From an uncultured Psychroserpens sp. (lineage in GTDB: Bacteria > Bacteroidota > Bacteroidia > Flavobacteriales > Flavobacteriaceae), in NCBI GenBank assembly GCA_947488655.1, contig CANKZZ010000001.1, positions 434,001-498,000 of the forward strand: a stretch of 64,000 nt of DNA, in the 5' to 3' direction. Shown piece by piece: positions 17,454 through 28,100 of the stretch (position 1 is the stretch's first letter; each line of letters opens with the position of its first letter). The notes under the pieces were generated by a model. The model did no database searches and had not been told where the DNA came from. It saw only the letters and a program-made list of their open reading frames with translations. The translations under genes were made by a program, and so were the position numbers.

Positions 17454-17571
17454 GTTTCTTATATGGTCTTTCCTACAAGACGTATAATTTAAGTATTTTA
17501 CGTTCTGCCCTAAAGACTATTATTAAAACATTAATTATCAGTTAATTAAATTGATTTTAGCATTTGTTGAT

Positions 17572-20500
17572 ATGAAAAAAGTTTTACTCACGTTACCATT
17601 CCTTTTTATTTTTACAATTTGGTGTGCTTCGGCACAAATAACAACCTATCCATACTTAGAAGACTTTGAGTCTGGCGATGGTGGTTGGGTTATAGATGCT
17701 ACCAATCCAGGAAGTTGGGCATTAGGAACACCAGCAGCAGCTGTGATTAACAGTGCAGATTCAGGCGTTAACGCTTGGGTAACTAATTTAACAGGAGATT
17801 ACAGTGCTAATGAAAACGGTATTGTAACAAGTCCAGTATTTGATTTATCATCTTTATCATCTCCTTCAATAGAATTGAGTGTTTGGTGGAATTCAGAGTT
17901 TAGTTGGGATGGTATGGTGTTGCAATCTTCTATAGATGGAGGAGCAACTTGGCAAAATGTAGGAGCTAATGGAGATACTAATAATTGGTATAACGATGGT
18001 ACAATCGCAGGAAACCCTGGAGGTCAACAAGAAGGTTGGACAGGACGTGCAGCCACAGGTTCTGGCGGATGGGTAATTGCAAGACATGCATTAAATGGTC
18101 TTGGTGGTCAAACAAATGTTATTTTAAGAATTGCGTTTGGGTCTGATGGATCTGTACAAGATGAAGGTGTTGCCTTTGATACAGTTTCTATTTTTGATGT
18201 TAGTTGTCCAGAGCCTTCTGGTATAACGGTTACTGCAATTACAGAAAACTCTGCTGAAGTAAACTGGTTAGCAGGAGGAGCAGAAATGGATTGGGAAATT
18301 GCTGTGCAAACAGCTGGTACAGGAATCCCAACGGGATCTGGAGTTTCAACAAATGTAAACGATCCATATAATGCTACACTATTAACTCCTAGTACCAATT
18401 ATGAAATTTATGTGAGATCAGATTGTGACACAGATGGGTTTAGTAATTGGGTTGGCCCAATTAATTTTACAACATTAAATGTACCACCACCAGCTCCAGT
18501 TGGAGTGACGTGTGCTACAGGTACATCATCTTTTATATTTACAGAAAACTTTGATCAAGACCCACCAGCAGGTTGGACAGGAACAGGTTTTGCTGGCACA
18601 GACGGTAATTGGGATATTACAGCAGCTGGAGCTAATTCATTTGGAACAGGTCCAGCAAATGCTTTTGATGGAGGCTCTGGTTCGCACTTAGAATATGAAG
18701 CATCAGGAGATGCAACAGATATAGCATCTGCAATTAGTCCTGCAATAGATTTAACTGCAGCAATTGATGGAGCAGAACTCTCATTCTTCTTTCATGCCTT
18801 TGGAGAGGATATGGGAACATTAAATGTTGGAATAGCAAATGATGCAGCAGGACCATTTACAAACGTATTTACTTGGGTTGGAGATTTACAACTTACAGAT
18901 GCTGAAGCTTGGGCACCAGTAGGTGTTAATTTAGATGCTTACTTAGGTCAAGTGATTTATTTAGAATTTAGTTACGGTGGAGCTGGTACAGGTTTTGAAG
19001 GCGATATGTCTATAGATTTTGTGAGAGTAGAATCTTGTGGAAATTTCTGTATACCACCTAGTGGAATTACAATTGCTAACATTACCGGAACTTCTGCAGA
19101 TATTAGCTGGACAGCTAACAATGGAGAAACATCTTGGGAATATGTGGTAGTTCCTGCAGGAACAGGAGAACCTACTGGACCAGGAACTACAGTAACAACA
19201 CCTTCAGCAAATATTACAGGTTTAGATTTTGAAACAGAATATGAAGTATGGGTTAGAGCCGATTGTGGCGGAGGAACCTTTAGCATATGGACAGGCCCAA
19301 CAAACTTTACAACCACGATACAAACAAATTTCACTGTTGATTGTGCAGTTGGACCAATAGATAGCTTTTTATGTTACGGAAATAATGATTCTGAAATATT
19401 TACATATACAAGCTCAGATGGTTCACCATTAAATCTTACTATAAATACAGGAGAAATAGAAGGAGCACCATTTGATTTTTTAGTTGTATCTGATGGTGAC
19501 GGAACCGTTTTATATAACGATGAAGGTAATGACGGTGTTTTAGATGGCTTATCATTTCAATCAATTACAGATACTATCACAATACAAATAACTTCAGATG
19601 GTTCTGTAAGTTGTGAGTCTGGCAGCTTTTGTTGTTCAGATGGGATAGATTTTACAGTAGCATGTGCTACGTGTATAAATCCAGAAGCAACATATCAAGT
19701 CGTTGATGACTGTGAGAATGGAGATCAATTTTTAATTGATGTAAATGTTACTAGTTTAGGAGATGCGACATCATTAACAATTTCAAATAATATAAATGCA
19801 ACCACAGTACCGGTAACTACTGCTGGTGTTTATCAAATAGGTCCATTTCCATTTTTAGTTGATGTTGTTGTAACAGTGAGTAACGATCAAGACGTTAATT
19901 GTGTTATAAATAGTAGCCCAATTCAATTATTGGCATGTCCACCAGAAAATGATAATCCTTGTAACGCAACAGTAGCGGTTGTTAATGATGATCAATCGTG
20001 TGATTTAGTAACAGCAGGATCTTTAATTGAAGCAACAGATTCTGGAGTGCCAAATGGAAGTTGTGGTGGTAACCCAGACGATGATGTTTGGTTTCAATTT
20101 ACAGCATTAAATGAAGTACAATTAATTTCTATTATTAATATAGCTGGAGGAGGATTTAATACTGACCATGCGTTATATGAAGGCGAATGTGATAATTTAG
20201 TAGAATTAGAATGTACAGATGGTACAGCAAGTGTAACACCTCAGTTAGTAGTAGGTAACACATATTATGTAAGAGTCTTTTCTGGCGGAAATAATCCAGA
20301 AACAACAACATTTGATTTATGTATTAAAGAAGCTCCAACTAATATAATCTGTGAAAATGCTGAGAATTTCTGTGCAGAGCCGGGTGGAGCATTAACAACT
20401 TCAAACATCATTGGTATTCCAGATCCAACAGATATTGCATGTTTATTTTCTGCTCCAAATCCAACTTGGAATATTATTCAAATTGGAGATCCTGGATTAA

Positions 20501-22179
20501 TTGAAATAGAAATATCTCAAGTTGATGCAGATGGTAACGGTTTAGATGTAGATTTCGTGCTTTGGGGACCATTTGATGATTTAGAAGGTGCATGTGATGG
20601 CTTAGATTTAGGTTGTCCAAATCCAAACGATTGTCCAAATAATACAGGAGATCCAGACTTTTATCCCTTCGGAAATATCGTAGATTGTAGTTATTCGTTC
20701 GTTTCAGTAGAAAACTTAACTATTGATAATGCTCAAACAGGAGAAATTTATCTATTATTAGTAACTAATTTCTCAGATGATCCAGGAACAATATCTATTA
20801 GTCAAACCAACACAGGTGGAGCAGATGATGGAGACATTACAGCAGAAATTGAAGTAGACTTAGGACCAGATCAAAACTTTTGTGGTTTCCCTGATTTTGA
20901 ATTAAATGCTGATTCACCATTCGCAGATACTTATGAATGGTATGATGACGGTTTCATAATACCAGGAGAAACTGGGCCTACATTAACAGTTTCTAATTCT
21001 AGTACATATACTGTTATTGCATACGATGAACAATGTGATTCTCAAGCTCAAGATACTGTAACTGTTAATTTTGGTCAAGAGCCAGTAGCGAATCCAGTAG
21101 ATGATATTATAACATGTGATGATATCTCTGCAGATGGCATAGAAGATTTTAACTTAGAAATGCAAACAGCAGGAGTTCTGGGGACTCAAGTAGCCGAAGA
21201 TTTTAATGTAACTTATCATTTAACTTTAGCAGATGCTCAAGGTGATACAGGTGCTTTAACATCACCATATACTAATATCTCAAATCCTCAAACTATATAT
21301 GTTAGAATTGAGGATGCTAATGCAGAATTTTGTTTCGCAACAACAACATTTGATTTAATTATTTCTGGACCAACTCCTAATGCATCTAGTGTGCCAATAG
21401 AAGTTTGTGACGATGATACAGATGGTGTTGCTCTGTTTGACTTAGCAGCTCATGATGCAAATATATTAGACGGTCAAAGTGCAGCAGATTTTACAGTAAC
21501 ATATTATGAAAGTGAAGCAGATGCAGAAACTGGTACTAGCGCAATTGATACTTCTGTACTATATAGCAGTTCAACTCAAACTATTTATGCAAGAGTAGAA
21601 AGTAATATAGCTTTTGATTGTTACTCTACAACTCCTTTTGATTTAATTGTTAAACCTCTGCCAAGTACATCTTTTGCAACAGATTTTGATTATGAAGTGT
21701 GTCCAAATGCAACTGTACCAATTATGATAACTGCAACTGGGAATAATTATACAGCATCAGAAGTTACAATAGCTTGGTACCAAGATGGAGGTCTTATTGC
21801 TGGTGAAAACGGATTAACTCTTCCTGTATTAGAAGCTGGGTTATATGAAATTGAAGTTACTTTCAATGATGGAACACAATGTTCTAGTATAACTGCTCAA
21901 AACATTATAGAATTAGAAACTTGCGTTATACCTCAAGGTATTTCACCTAATGGAGATGGTATGAATGATACTTTTGATTTAAGTAGTTATGATGTAAGCA
22001 AACTCGAAATTTTTAATCGTAACGGAACATTAGTGTATTCTAAAGCAAATTATACAGACGAATGGCATGGTCAAACAAATGATGGTGAAGAGTTGCCTGT
22101 AGGTACCTATTTCTATACTATGGAGTATGAAGGTGGTAAGCAAAGAAGTGCTTGGGTTTATATACAACGCTTAAATTAA
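17572..22179 (+). CDS. Giant multidomain adhesin, T9SS type B (gliding-motility C-terminal domain)
   Basis: I start at ATG 17572 (1535 aa); the TTG at 17551 adds seven residues before the signal peptide. After a signal peptide ending SAQ, the order is: a MAM/jelly-roll-like domain, a fibronectin type III domain (SGITVTAI...EVNW), a second jelly-roll-like domain, a second Fn3, a Cys-rich CUB-like segment (FLCYGNNDS...GSFCCSDGIDF), a pre-peptidase-type beta domain (DDDVWFQFTALNE), Ig-like regions and the C-terminal domain with PQGISPNGDGMNDTFDLSS and ELPVGTYFYTMEY. The last is the type B T9SS sorting domain (TIGR04131 type), which directs export and surface attachment. It is the first gene of an operon with PorP/SprF and an OmpA-family gene. 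Its likely role is adhesion or gliding. Confidence 0.9.
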   Translation: MKKVLLTLPFLFIFTIWCASAQITTYPYLEDFESGDGGWVIDATNPGSWALGTPAAAVINSADSGVNAWVTNLTGDYSANENGIVTSPVFDLSSLSSPSIELSVWWNSEFSWDGMVLQSSIDGGATWQNVGANGDTNNWYNDGTIAGNPGGQQEGWTGRAATGSGGWVIARHALNGLGGQTNVILRIAFGSDGSVQDEGVAFDTVSIFDVSCPEPSGITVTAITENSAEVNWLAGGAEMDWEIAVQTAGTGIPTGSGVSTNVNDPYNATLLTPSTNYEIYVRSDCDTDGFSNWVGPINFTTLNVPPPAPVGVTCATGTSSFIFTENFDQDPPAGWTGTGFAGTDGNWDITAAGANSFGTGPANAFDGGSGSHLEYEASGDATDIASAISPAIDLTAAIDGAELSFFFHAFGEDMGTLNVGIANDAAGPFTNVFTWVGDLQLTDAEAWAPVGVNLDAYLGQVIYLEFSYGGAGTGFEGDMSIDFVRVESCGNFCIPPSGITIANITGTSADISWTANNGETSWEYVVVPAGTGEPTGPGTTVTTPSANITGLDFETEYEVWVRADCGGGTFSIWTGPTNFTTTIQTNFTVDCAVGPIDSFLCYGNNDSEIFTYTSSDGSPLNLTINTGEIEGAPFDFLVVSDGDGTVLYNDEGNDGVLDGLSFQSITDTITIQITSDGSVSCESGSFCCSDGIDFTVACATCINPEATYQVVDDCENGDQFLIDVNVTSLGDATSLTISNNINATTVPVTTAGVYQIGPFPFLVDVVVTVSNDQDVNCVINSSPIQLLACPPENDNPCNATVAVVNDDQSCDLVTAGSLIEATDSGVPNGSCGGNPDDDVWFQFTALNEVQLISIINIAGGGFNTDHALYEGECDNLVELECTDGTASVTPQLVVGNTYYVRVFSGGNNPETTTFDLCIKEAPTNIICENAENFCAEPGGALTTSNIIGIPDPTDIACLFSAPNPTWNIIQIGDPGLIEIEISQVDADGNGLDVDFVLWGPFDDLEGACDGLDLGCPNPNDCPNNTGDPDFYPFGNIVDCSYSFVSVENLTIDNAQTGEIYLLLVTNFSDDPGTISISQTNTGGADDGDITAEIEVDLGPDQNFCGFPDFELNADSPFADTYEWYDDGFIIPGETGPTLTVSNSSTYTVIAYDEQCDSQAQDTVTVNFGQEPVANPVDDIITCDDISADGIEDFNLEMQTAGVLGTQVAEDFNVTYHLTLADAQGDTGALTSPYTNISNPQTIYVRIEDANAEFCFATTTFDLIISGPTPNASSVPIEVCDDDTDGVALFDLAAHDANILDGQSAADFTVTYYESEADAETGTSAIDTSVLYSSSTQTIYARVESNIAFDCYSTTPFDLIVKPLPSTSFATDFDYEVCPNATVPIMITATGNNYTASEVTIAWYQDGGLIAGENGLTLPVLEAGLYEIEVTFNDGTQCSSITAQNIIELETCVIPQGISPNGDGMNDTFDLSSYDVSKLEIFNRNGTLVYSKANYTDEWHGQTNDGEELPVGTYFYTMEYEGGKQRSAWVYIQRLN

Positions 22180-22255
22180 AAATCAATTAATAATCACAAT
22201 AAAGAATTCTTGAATTCAACCAAACAACTAAAATTAAACAACTAACAATTAACAA

Positions 22256-23158
22256 ATGAAAAATTTTTATATCATAATTGTATTGCTTATTGCAACACAG
22301 GTGTATGGTCAGCAGGATCCACAATACACACAGTATATGTATAATATGAATGTCATCAATCCAGCCTACGCAGGTTCTAAAGAGAATTTGTCATTTGGAT
22401 TGCTTTATCGTTCGCAATGGGCAGGTATTGATGGAGCACCAAAGACTGCTACATTTTTTGGTCATTCACCAGTAGGAGATAAAGTAGGTCTAGGGTTATC
22501 TGTAATATCAGATGAGGTTGGTCCTGTAAAAGAGACCAATGTTTATGCAGATTTCTCGTATACATTAAAATTAGGAGGAGAACATAATTTGGCATTTGGT
22601 ATAAAAGCTGGAGCTACATTTCATGATATAGGGTTGGCAGGCATAGATTTAATAGATCCTAATGATCCATTTTTTCAGAATATAAATACGACCACACCAA
22701 ATATTGGAGCAGGATTTTTCTATTATACAGATAAATACTATTTAGCAGGATCTGTACCAAATATTTTAAGTTCAGTGCATTTAGATGCTAATGGAAATAA
22801 AATTGGTTCAGAAGAATCTCATTACTTTTTTACAGGAGGCTATGTGTTTGATTTATCAGCAAATACAGAATTAAAACCTTCGTTCTTGGTAAAATCAGCA
22901 TTTGGAGCACCAACATCATTTGATGTAAACCTTAATGCGCGTTTTTATAAAAAACTTGAAATTGGAGGATCGTATAGATTAGACGATTCATTTTCTGGAC
23001 TAATTAATTTTGCAATTACACCATCGTTAAGAATTGGATACGCCTATGATAGTGTTACTTCAGATATAAAAAGATACGCTCCAGCATCACATGAATTCTT
23101 ATTATTATTTGATTTGAATTTCCCGAAAAAAGTTTCACGTTCACCAAGATATTTCTAA
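22256..23158 (+). CDS. PorP/SprF family type IX secretion membrane protein
   Basis: The 300-aa outer-membrane protein has a signal peptide ending YGQ and then the canonical start of the family, QDPQYTQYMYNMNVINPAYAGS, followed by RSQWAGIDGAPKT. PorP/SprF proteins form small barrels that anchor or help secrete type B T9SS cargo; in Flavobacterium the cognate porin lies beside the adhesin it serves. Here it follows the 1535-aa adhesin by 76 bp and precedes the OmpA gene by 18 bp, so it is probably dedicated to these adhesins. Confidence 0.94.
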   Translation: MKNFYIIIVLLIATQVYGQQDPQYTQYMYNMNVINPAYAGSKENLSFGLLYRSQWAGIDGAPKTATFFGHSPVGDKVGLGLSVISDEVGPVKETNVYADFSYTLKLGGEHNLAFGIKAGATFHDIGLAGIDLIDPNDPFFQNINTTTPNIGAGFFYYTDKYYLAGSVPNILSSVHLDANGNKIGSEESHYFFTGGYVFDLSANTELKPSFLVKSAFGAPTSFDVNLNARFYKKLEIGGSYRLDDSFSGLINFAITPSLRIGYAYDSVTSDIKRYAPASHEFLLLFDLNFPKKVSRSPRYF

Positions 23159-23176
23159 CCAGTTAAGCTAATAATT

Positions 23177-25084
23177 ATGAAAAAAATATTAACACTTATT
23201 ACAATCGCAGCGTTAAGTAGTTTTAGCTTAATGGCACAGAATACAAGTACAAAAAAAGCAGATAAACATTTTAACAAATTTGAATTTGTTGATGCTGCAG
23301 AAGATTACGCAAAATTAGTCGAAGATGGTAAAGGCGATCCTTACGTTTACAGTCAATTAGCTGAGTCTTACTATAATGTTTTTAATACTGAAGAAGCAGA
23401 ACGTTGGTATGCAAAAGCTTTAGAGAGTTCTGATAGTCCAGAAATGGTATTTAAGTATTCACAAATGCTTAAAGCAAACGGAAAATATGAAGAGTCTAAT
23501 GTTCAAATGGCAAAATTTGCTAAAATGCGTCCAAGTGACGATCGTGCAATTGCCTTTAACAAAAACCCAGATTATTTGCCAAAAATTTTAGAGAAGGGTA
23601 AGAAATTTAATCTTCAAAATTTAGGGTTTAATACTAAGTATTCTGATTTTGGAGGAACTCTCAAAGATGGTAAATTATATATCACATCAGCCAGAAACAC
23701 ATCTCGTAAAACGTATGGCTGGAATGAGGAACCTTTTTTAGATATATACCAATTAGTTAAAGGTGATGATGGTAGTTATCAAGCAGCTTCTTTAGTTGAA
23801 GATAAAATTAATACAAAATACCACGAAGGATTAGTTTCATTTTCTCCAGATGGAAAAACAATGTATTTTTCTAGAGAAAGTTATTTTGAAAACGAATATG
23901 AAAAAGATTCTTTAACTAACTACAAAAAGAGTCAATTGCATTTATTTAAAGCGACAAAAACAGGTGATACTTGGGGTAATGTTGAAGGATTTGCAATTAA
24001 TAATAAAGAATATACGGTTAAAAATCCATCAGTAAGTTCAGATGGTAAAACGCTTTATTTTGCATCTAATATGCCAGGAGGTTATGGTTTATTTGATATT
24101 TATAAAGCAAGTATTAATGCAGATGGATCATTAGGAGAACCAACTAATCTTGGACAAAAGATTAATACTCAAGGTCAAGAAATGTTTCCATTCATAAGTA
24201 GTAATAATACTTTATACTTTTCTTCAAACGGTCACTTAGGTCTAGGTAATTTAGATGTTTTTTATACCAAGGAGATAGATGGAAAAATAGCACCAATTAG
24301 AAATGTAGGAATTCCAATTAATAGTAATGCAGATGATTTTGCTTTTAGTTTAGACGAGGAAACAGAAGAAGGTTATGTATCGTCTAACAGAGATGGAGGT
24401 CTTGGAGGAGATGATATATATGCCATAAAAAAGTTACAACCATTATGTGACGTTTTAATTACAGGAACAGTAACAGATAGTAAAACAGGTAACCCATTAA
24501 ATGCATCATCGGTAACGCTTTATGATGATCAAGGAAATAAAATCCTTTCAAAAGTGACAAATTCAGATGGTACTGTTGAGTTTATTGTAGAATGTGATAA
24601 AACTTCAGAATTAGAAATAACTATGGATGGTTATGAAAGTCAAAAAATTACTGTTTCAGCAACTCAAGAAGAAGAAGTAGAAGTAAGTATTCTATTAGAT
24701 CCAATAGATGTTATTGTTGGTCCAGAAACGATTAATTTAAATCCAATTTATTTTGATTTCGATAAGTCAAATATTACATCTCAAGCTGCATTTGAGTTAG
24801 ATAAGTTAGTCCAAATAATGAATAAATACCCAGAGTTGGTAATCAATGCAACGTCACATACAGACAGTAGAGGTTCAGCTTCATACAATGAAAAATTATC
24901 TGATAGAAGAGCTAAGACGACAGTGCAGTATGTTATTTCTAAAGGAATAGACAAGTCGAGAATATCTGGTATGGGTAAAGGAGAAAATGAATTAAAAGTT
25001 AATTGTGGTTCTAATTGTACAGATGAAGAGCACCAACTTAATAGAAGATCAGAATTTATAATTGTTAGTGGAAGTCCACAATAA
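23177..25084 (+). CDS. OmpA family protein with TPR-like, WD40-like and CarboxypepD_reg-like domains
   Basis: The 635-aa protein has a signal peptide (about 1-20), a TPR-like helical region (about 25-130), WD40-like PD40 beta-propeller repeats (about 160-420; VSFSPDGKTMYFSRES, VSSDGKTLYFASN, SSNRDGGLGGDDIY), a carboxypeptidase-regulatory-like domain (about 430-510) and a C-terminal OmpA peptidoglycan-binding domain with YFDFDKSNI and HTDSRGSASYNEKLSDRRA. This architecture is shared with PorE-type T9SS components that link the outer-membrane machinery to peptidoglycan. It ends the operon, with a perfect inverted repeat just downstream. Confidence 0.92.
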   Translation: MKKILTLITIAALSSFSLMAQNTSTKKADKHFNKFEFVDAAEDYAKLVEDGKGDPYVYSQLAESYYNVFNTEEAERWYAKALESSDSPEMVFKYSQMLKANGKYEESNVQMAKFAKMRPSDDRAIAFNKNPDYLPKILEKGKKFNLQNLGFNTKYSDFGGTLKDGKLYITSARNTSRKTYGWNEEPFLDIYQLVKGDDGSYQAASLVEDKINTKYHEGLVSFSPDGKTMYFSRESYFENEYEKDSLTNYKKSQLHLFKATKTGDTWGNVEGFAINNKEYTVKNPSVSSDGKTLYFASNMPGGYGLFDIYKASINADGSLGEPTNLGQKINTQGQEMFPFISSNNTLYFSSNGHLGLGNLDVFYTKEIDGKIAPIRNVGIPINSNADDFAFSLDEETEEGYVSSNRDGGLGGDDIYAIKKLQPLCDVLITGTVTDSKTGNPLNASSVTLYDDQGNKILSKVTNSDGTVEFIVECDKTSELEITMDGYESQKITVSATQEEEVEVSILLDPIDVIVGPETINLNPIYFDFDKSNITSQAAFELDKLVQIMNKYPELVINATSHTDSRGSASYNEKLSDRRAKTTVQYVISKGIDKSRISGMGKGENELKVNCGSNCTDEEHQLNRRSEFIIVSGSPQ

Positions 25085-25097
25085 AATGTATTAATAT

Positions 25098-25129
25098 GTA
25101 TCAGCCTTGATTAATAATCAAGGCTGATA
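25098..25129 (+). terminator. Perfect 16-bp inverted repeat, probable terminator
   Basis: GTATCAGCCTTGATTA is followed at once by its exact reverse complement, then TTTATAAAT. It lies 14 bp after the OmpA-family stop codon. The short T tract makes it an imperfect intrinsic terminator. Confidence 0.7.
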
Positions 25130-25188
25130 CTTTATAAATAATTACGAAGAAATAATTATGTAATAAGAAAAAGTAACAACCAACACAA

Positions 25189-28100
25189 ATGAAAAATATT
25201 ACTTTAATAATTGCGCTAATTTTTACCTGTTCTTGGGTTAATGCGCAAACGTATTTACAAGAAGACTTTAATACTGAAATACCTGCAACTTGGACTATTA
25301 CAGATGGTGGTGCAGCTACAGGAGATTCTTGGATTGCAGGCCAGCAAGGAGGAGGAAATTCTCTAGATGGTACAGATGGAGCTATAGTTGATAGTGATTC
25401 TAATGGAAACGGTACAGAGTTAATAGAAACTTTAACTTCTCCTATTTTTGATACTACTGGAGCCACAGCTTTGTTTTTAGATTTTGATCAATACTTTAAT
25501 AGTATTGGTGGAGATTCTGCTATAGTAGAGGTTTTTGATGGAACTACTTGGATAGAAGTTTTAAATCAAACTGCAGATATTGGTGGTTTTAATACACCAG
25601 ATCAGCAGCATATTGATATTACTGCATTTTCTAATCCCGCAATGCAAGTTAGGTTTATTTATAATGATGGTAATGCATGGGCTTGGTATTGGATGATTGA
25701 TAATATTCAAGTTTATAATTCTACATGTAATTTTCCTTCAGATATTACAGTAACTAGCATTACTGCTAATTCAGCAGAGATTAGCTGGATAGCAGGTGGG
25801 TCTGAAATGGATTGGGAAGTTGTAGTGCAACCTGCAGGTTCTGGCGAGCCAACAGGAGCTGGAACAATGACAAATAATAATCCTTATACTATTTCAACAT
25901 TAACAGCTATTACTAACTATGAAGTTTATGTAAGGTCAGATTGTGGTGCAGATGGTTTAAGCATATGGGCTGGACCAGTAAATTTTCAATCTGCTTGTGA
26001 TGTTTTCGTACCAGAATATGTTGAAAATTTTGATACAATTATTCCAGCATGTTGGGATGAAGCAGGAGATGGAGATGCAACTACAGGTCCTACAGGACTT
26101 GGAGCAGGAGATTGGAATCCTGATGGATTTTTAAATAATGGTTTTACAGGTGCTTACAAAATCAATCTATGGCAAGCATTTAAGAGTGATTGGATATTAT
26201 CTCCACAGTTTGATTTAACAGGAGGCCCTTTTCAAGTGGATTTCGATTTCGGAATTATGCAATTTGGTAGTAATACCAATGCTGGAACATTAGGGTCTGA
26301 TGATACAGTTGAACTTTTAATAAGTACAGATAATGGTACAACATGGACTAACTTATTAACTTTTGATAATACTAGTGTTATTCCTGCAACAGGGACACAG
26401 GTTGTGGCAGATTTAACTGCGTATTCAGGACAAATAGTTCAGTTTGGTATTTTAGGATCAGAGGGTACTGTAGATGATCCAGAAGATAATGATGTCTTCG
26501 TAGATAATTTTAGAGTAAGAGCTATACCTACATGTCCAGAGCCTACTGGAGTAGCAGTAAATAATATAACAGCGTTTACAGCAGATATAAGTTGGATTGC
26601 AGGTGGAGCTGAAATGGATTGGGAAGTTGCTATACAACCAGTTGGCACAGGTTTACCTACAGGACCAGGAACTGCTACACAAGACAATCCATACACTGCG
26701 ATGACATTAACTCCAGTTACAGAGTATGAAGTTTGGGTAAGATCAGATTGTTTAGCAGAAGGATTAAGTAGCTGGGTTGGACCAGTTAATTTTCAAACAG
26801 GTTGTGACGTGTTTGTGCCAGATTATTTAGAAACATTCGCGACTATCATACCAGATTGTTGGGATGAGGCAGGAGATGGAGATGCAACCACAGGTCCTAC
26901 AGGTCTAGGTGCAGGAGATTGGAATCCTGACGGATTTTTAAATAATGGATTCAATGGTGCTTATAAAATAAATTTATGGCAAGCATTTAAAAGTGATTGG
27001 ATATTATCACCTCAATTTGACTTAACAGGTGGTCCATTTCAAGTTGATTTTGATTTTGGAATTATGCAGTTTGGAAGTTCTACTAATGCAGGAACTTTAG
27101 GATCTGATGATACAGTTGAACTTTTAATTAGTACAGATAATGGTGCAACTTGGACCAATCTAATCACATTTGATAATACAACTGTAGTACCACCAACAGG
27201 GACACAAGTGGTTTATGATTTAACAGCTTTTTCAGGACAAACCGTTCAATTTGGTATTTTAGGATCAGAGGGTACAGTAGATGATCCAGAAGATAATGAT
27301 GTTTTTGTAGACAATTTTAGAGTACGCGCAATACCTTCTTGTCAAGAACCTACAGGCTTAACTATTGCTAACGTAACAGGTACTACTGTTGACGTAAGTT
27401 GGACAGCTGGTGCTGGTGAAACTAGTTGGGAATATATTGTGATTCCTGCAGGAACAGGACCTCCTACAACACCAGGAACGGTTACTACAACAACAACTGT
27501 AAATATTACAGGATTAGAATTTGATACAGCTTATGAAGTATGGGTCAGAGCAGATTGTGGTGCTGAAGGATTAAGTAGTTGGGTAGGACCTGGTGAATTT
27601 AATACTACTATTCAAACTAATTTTGATGTCGATTGTGGAGCTGGACAATTACCAGGCTTTTTATGTTATGGAAATAATGATTCGTTGATATTAACATATA
27701 CAAGTACCGATGGTTCTCCACTAAACTTATCATTTTTAGCAGGTGAAGTTGAAGGAGCTCCTTTTGATTTCTTAGTTGTATATGATACAGATGGAACAGA
27801 GTTATATAATGATGAAGGAAATAATGGTGATATCTCAGGTTTAACATTTCAGTCTACTGGAGATACAATATCTTTTCAAGTAACATCAGATGGTTCTGTG
27901 AGTTGTGATTCTGGCAGTTTCTGTTGTTCAGATGGAATAGATTTTACAGTAGCTTGTGCAACTTGTATTAATCCATCGGCAACATATCAAGTAATTGACG
28001 ATTGTGAAAATGGAGATCAGTTTTTAGTTGATGTAAATGTCTCAAGTATTGGTGACGCAACATCAATTACAATTTCTAATAATTTTGATGCAAATACAGT

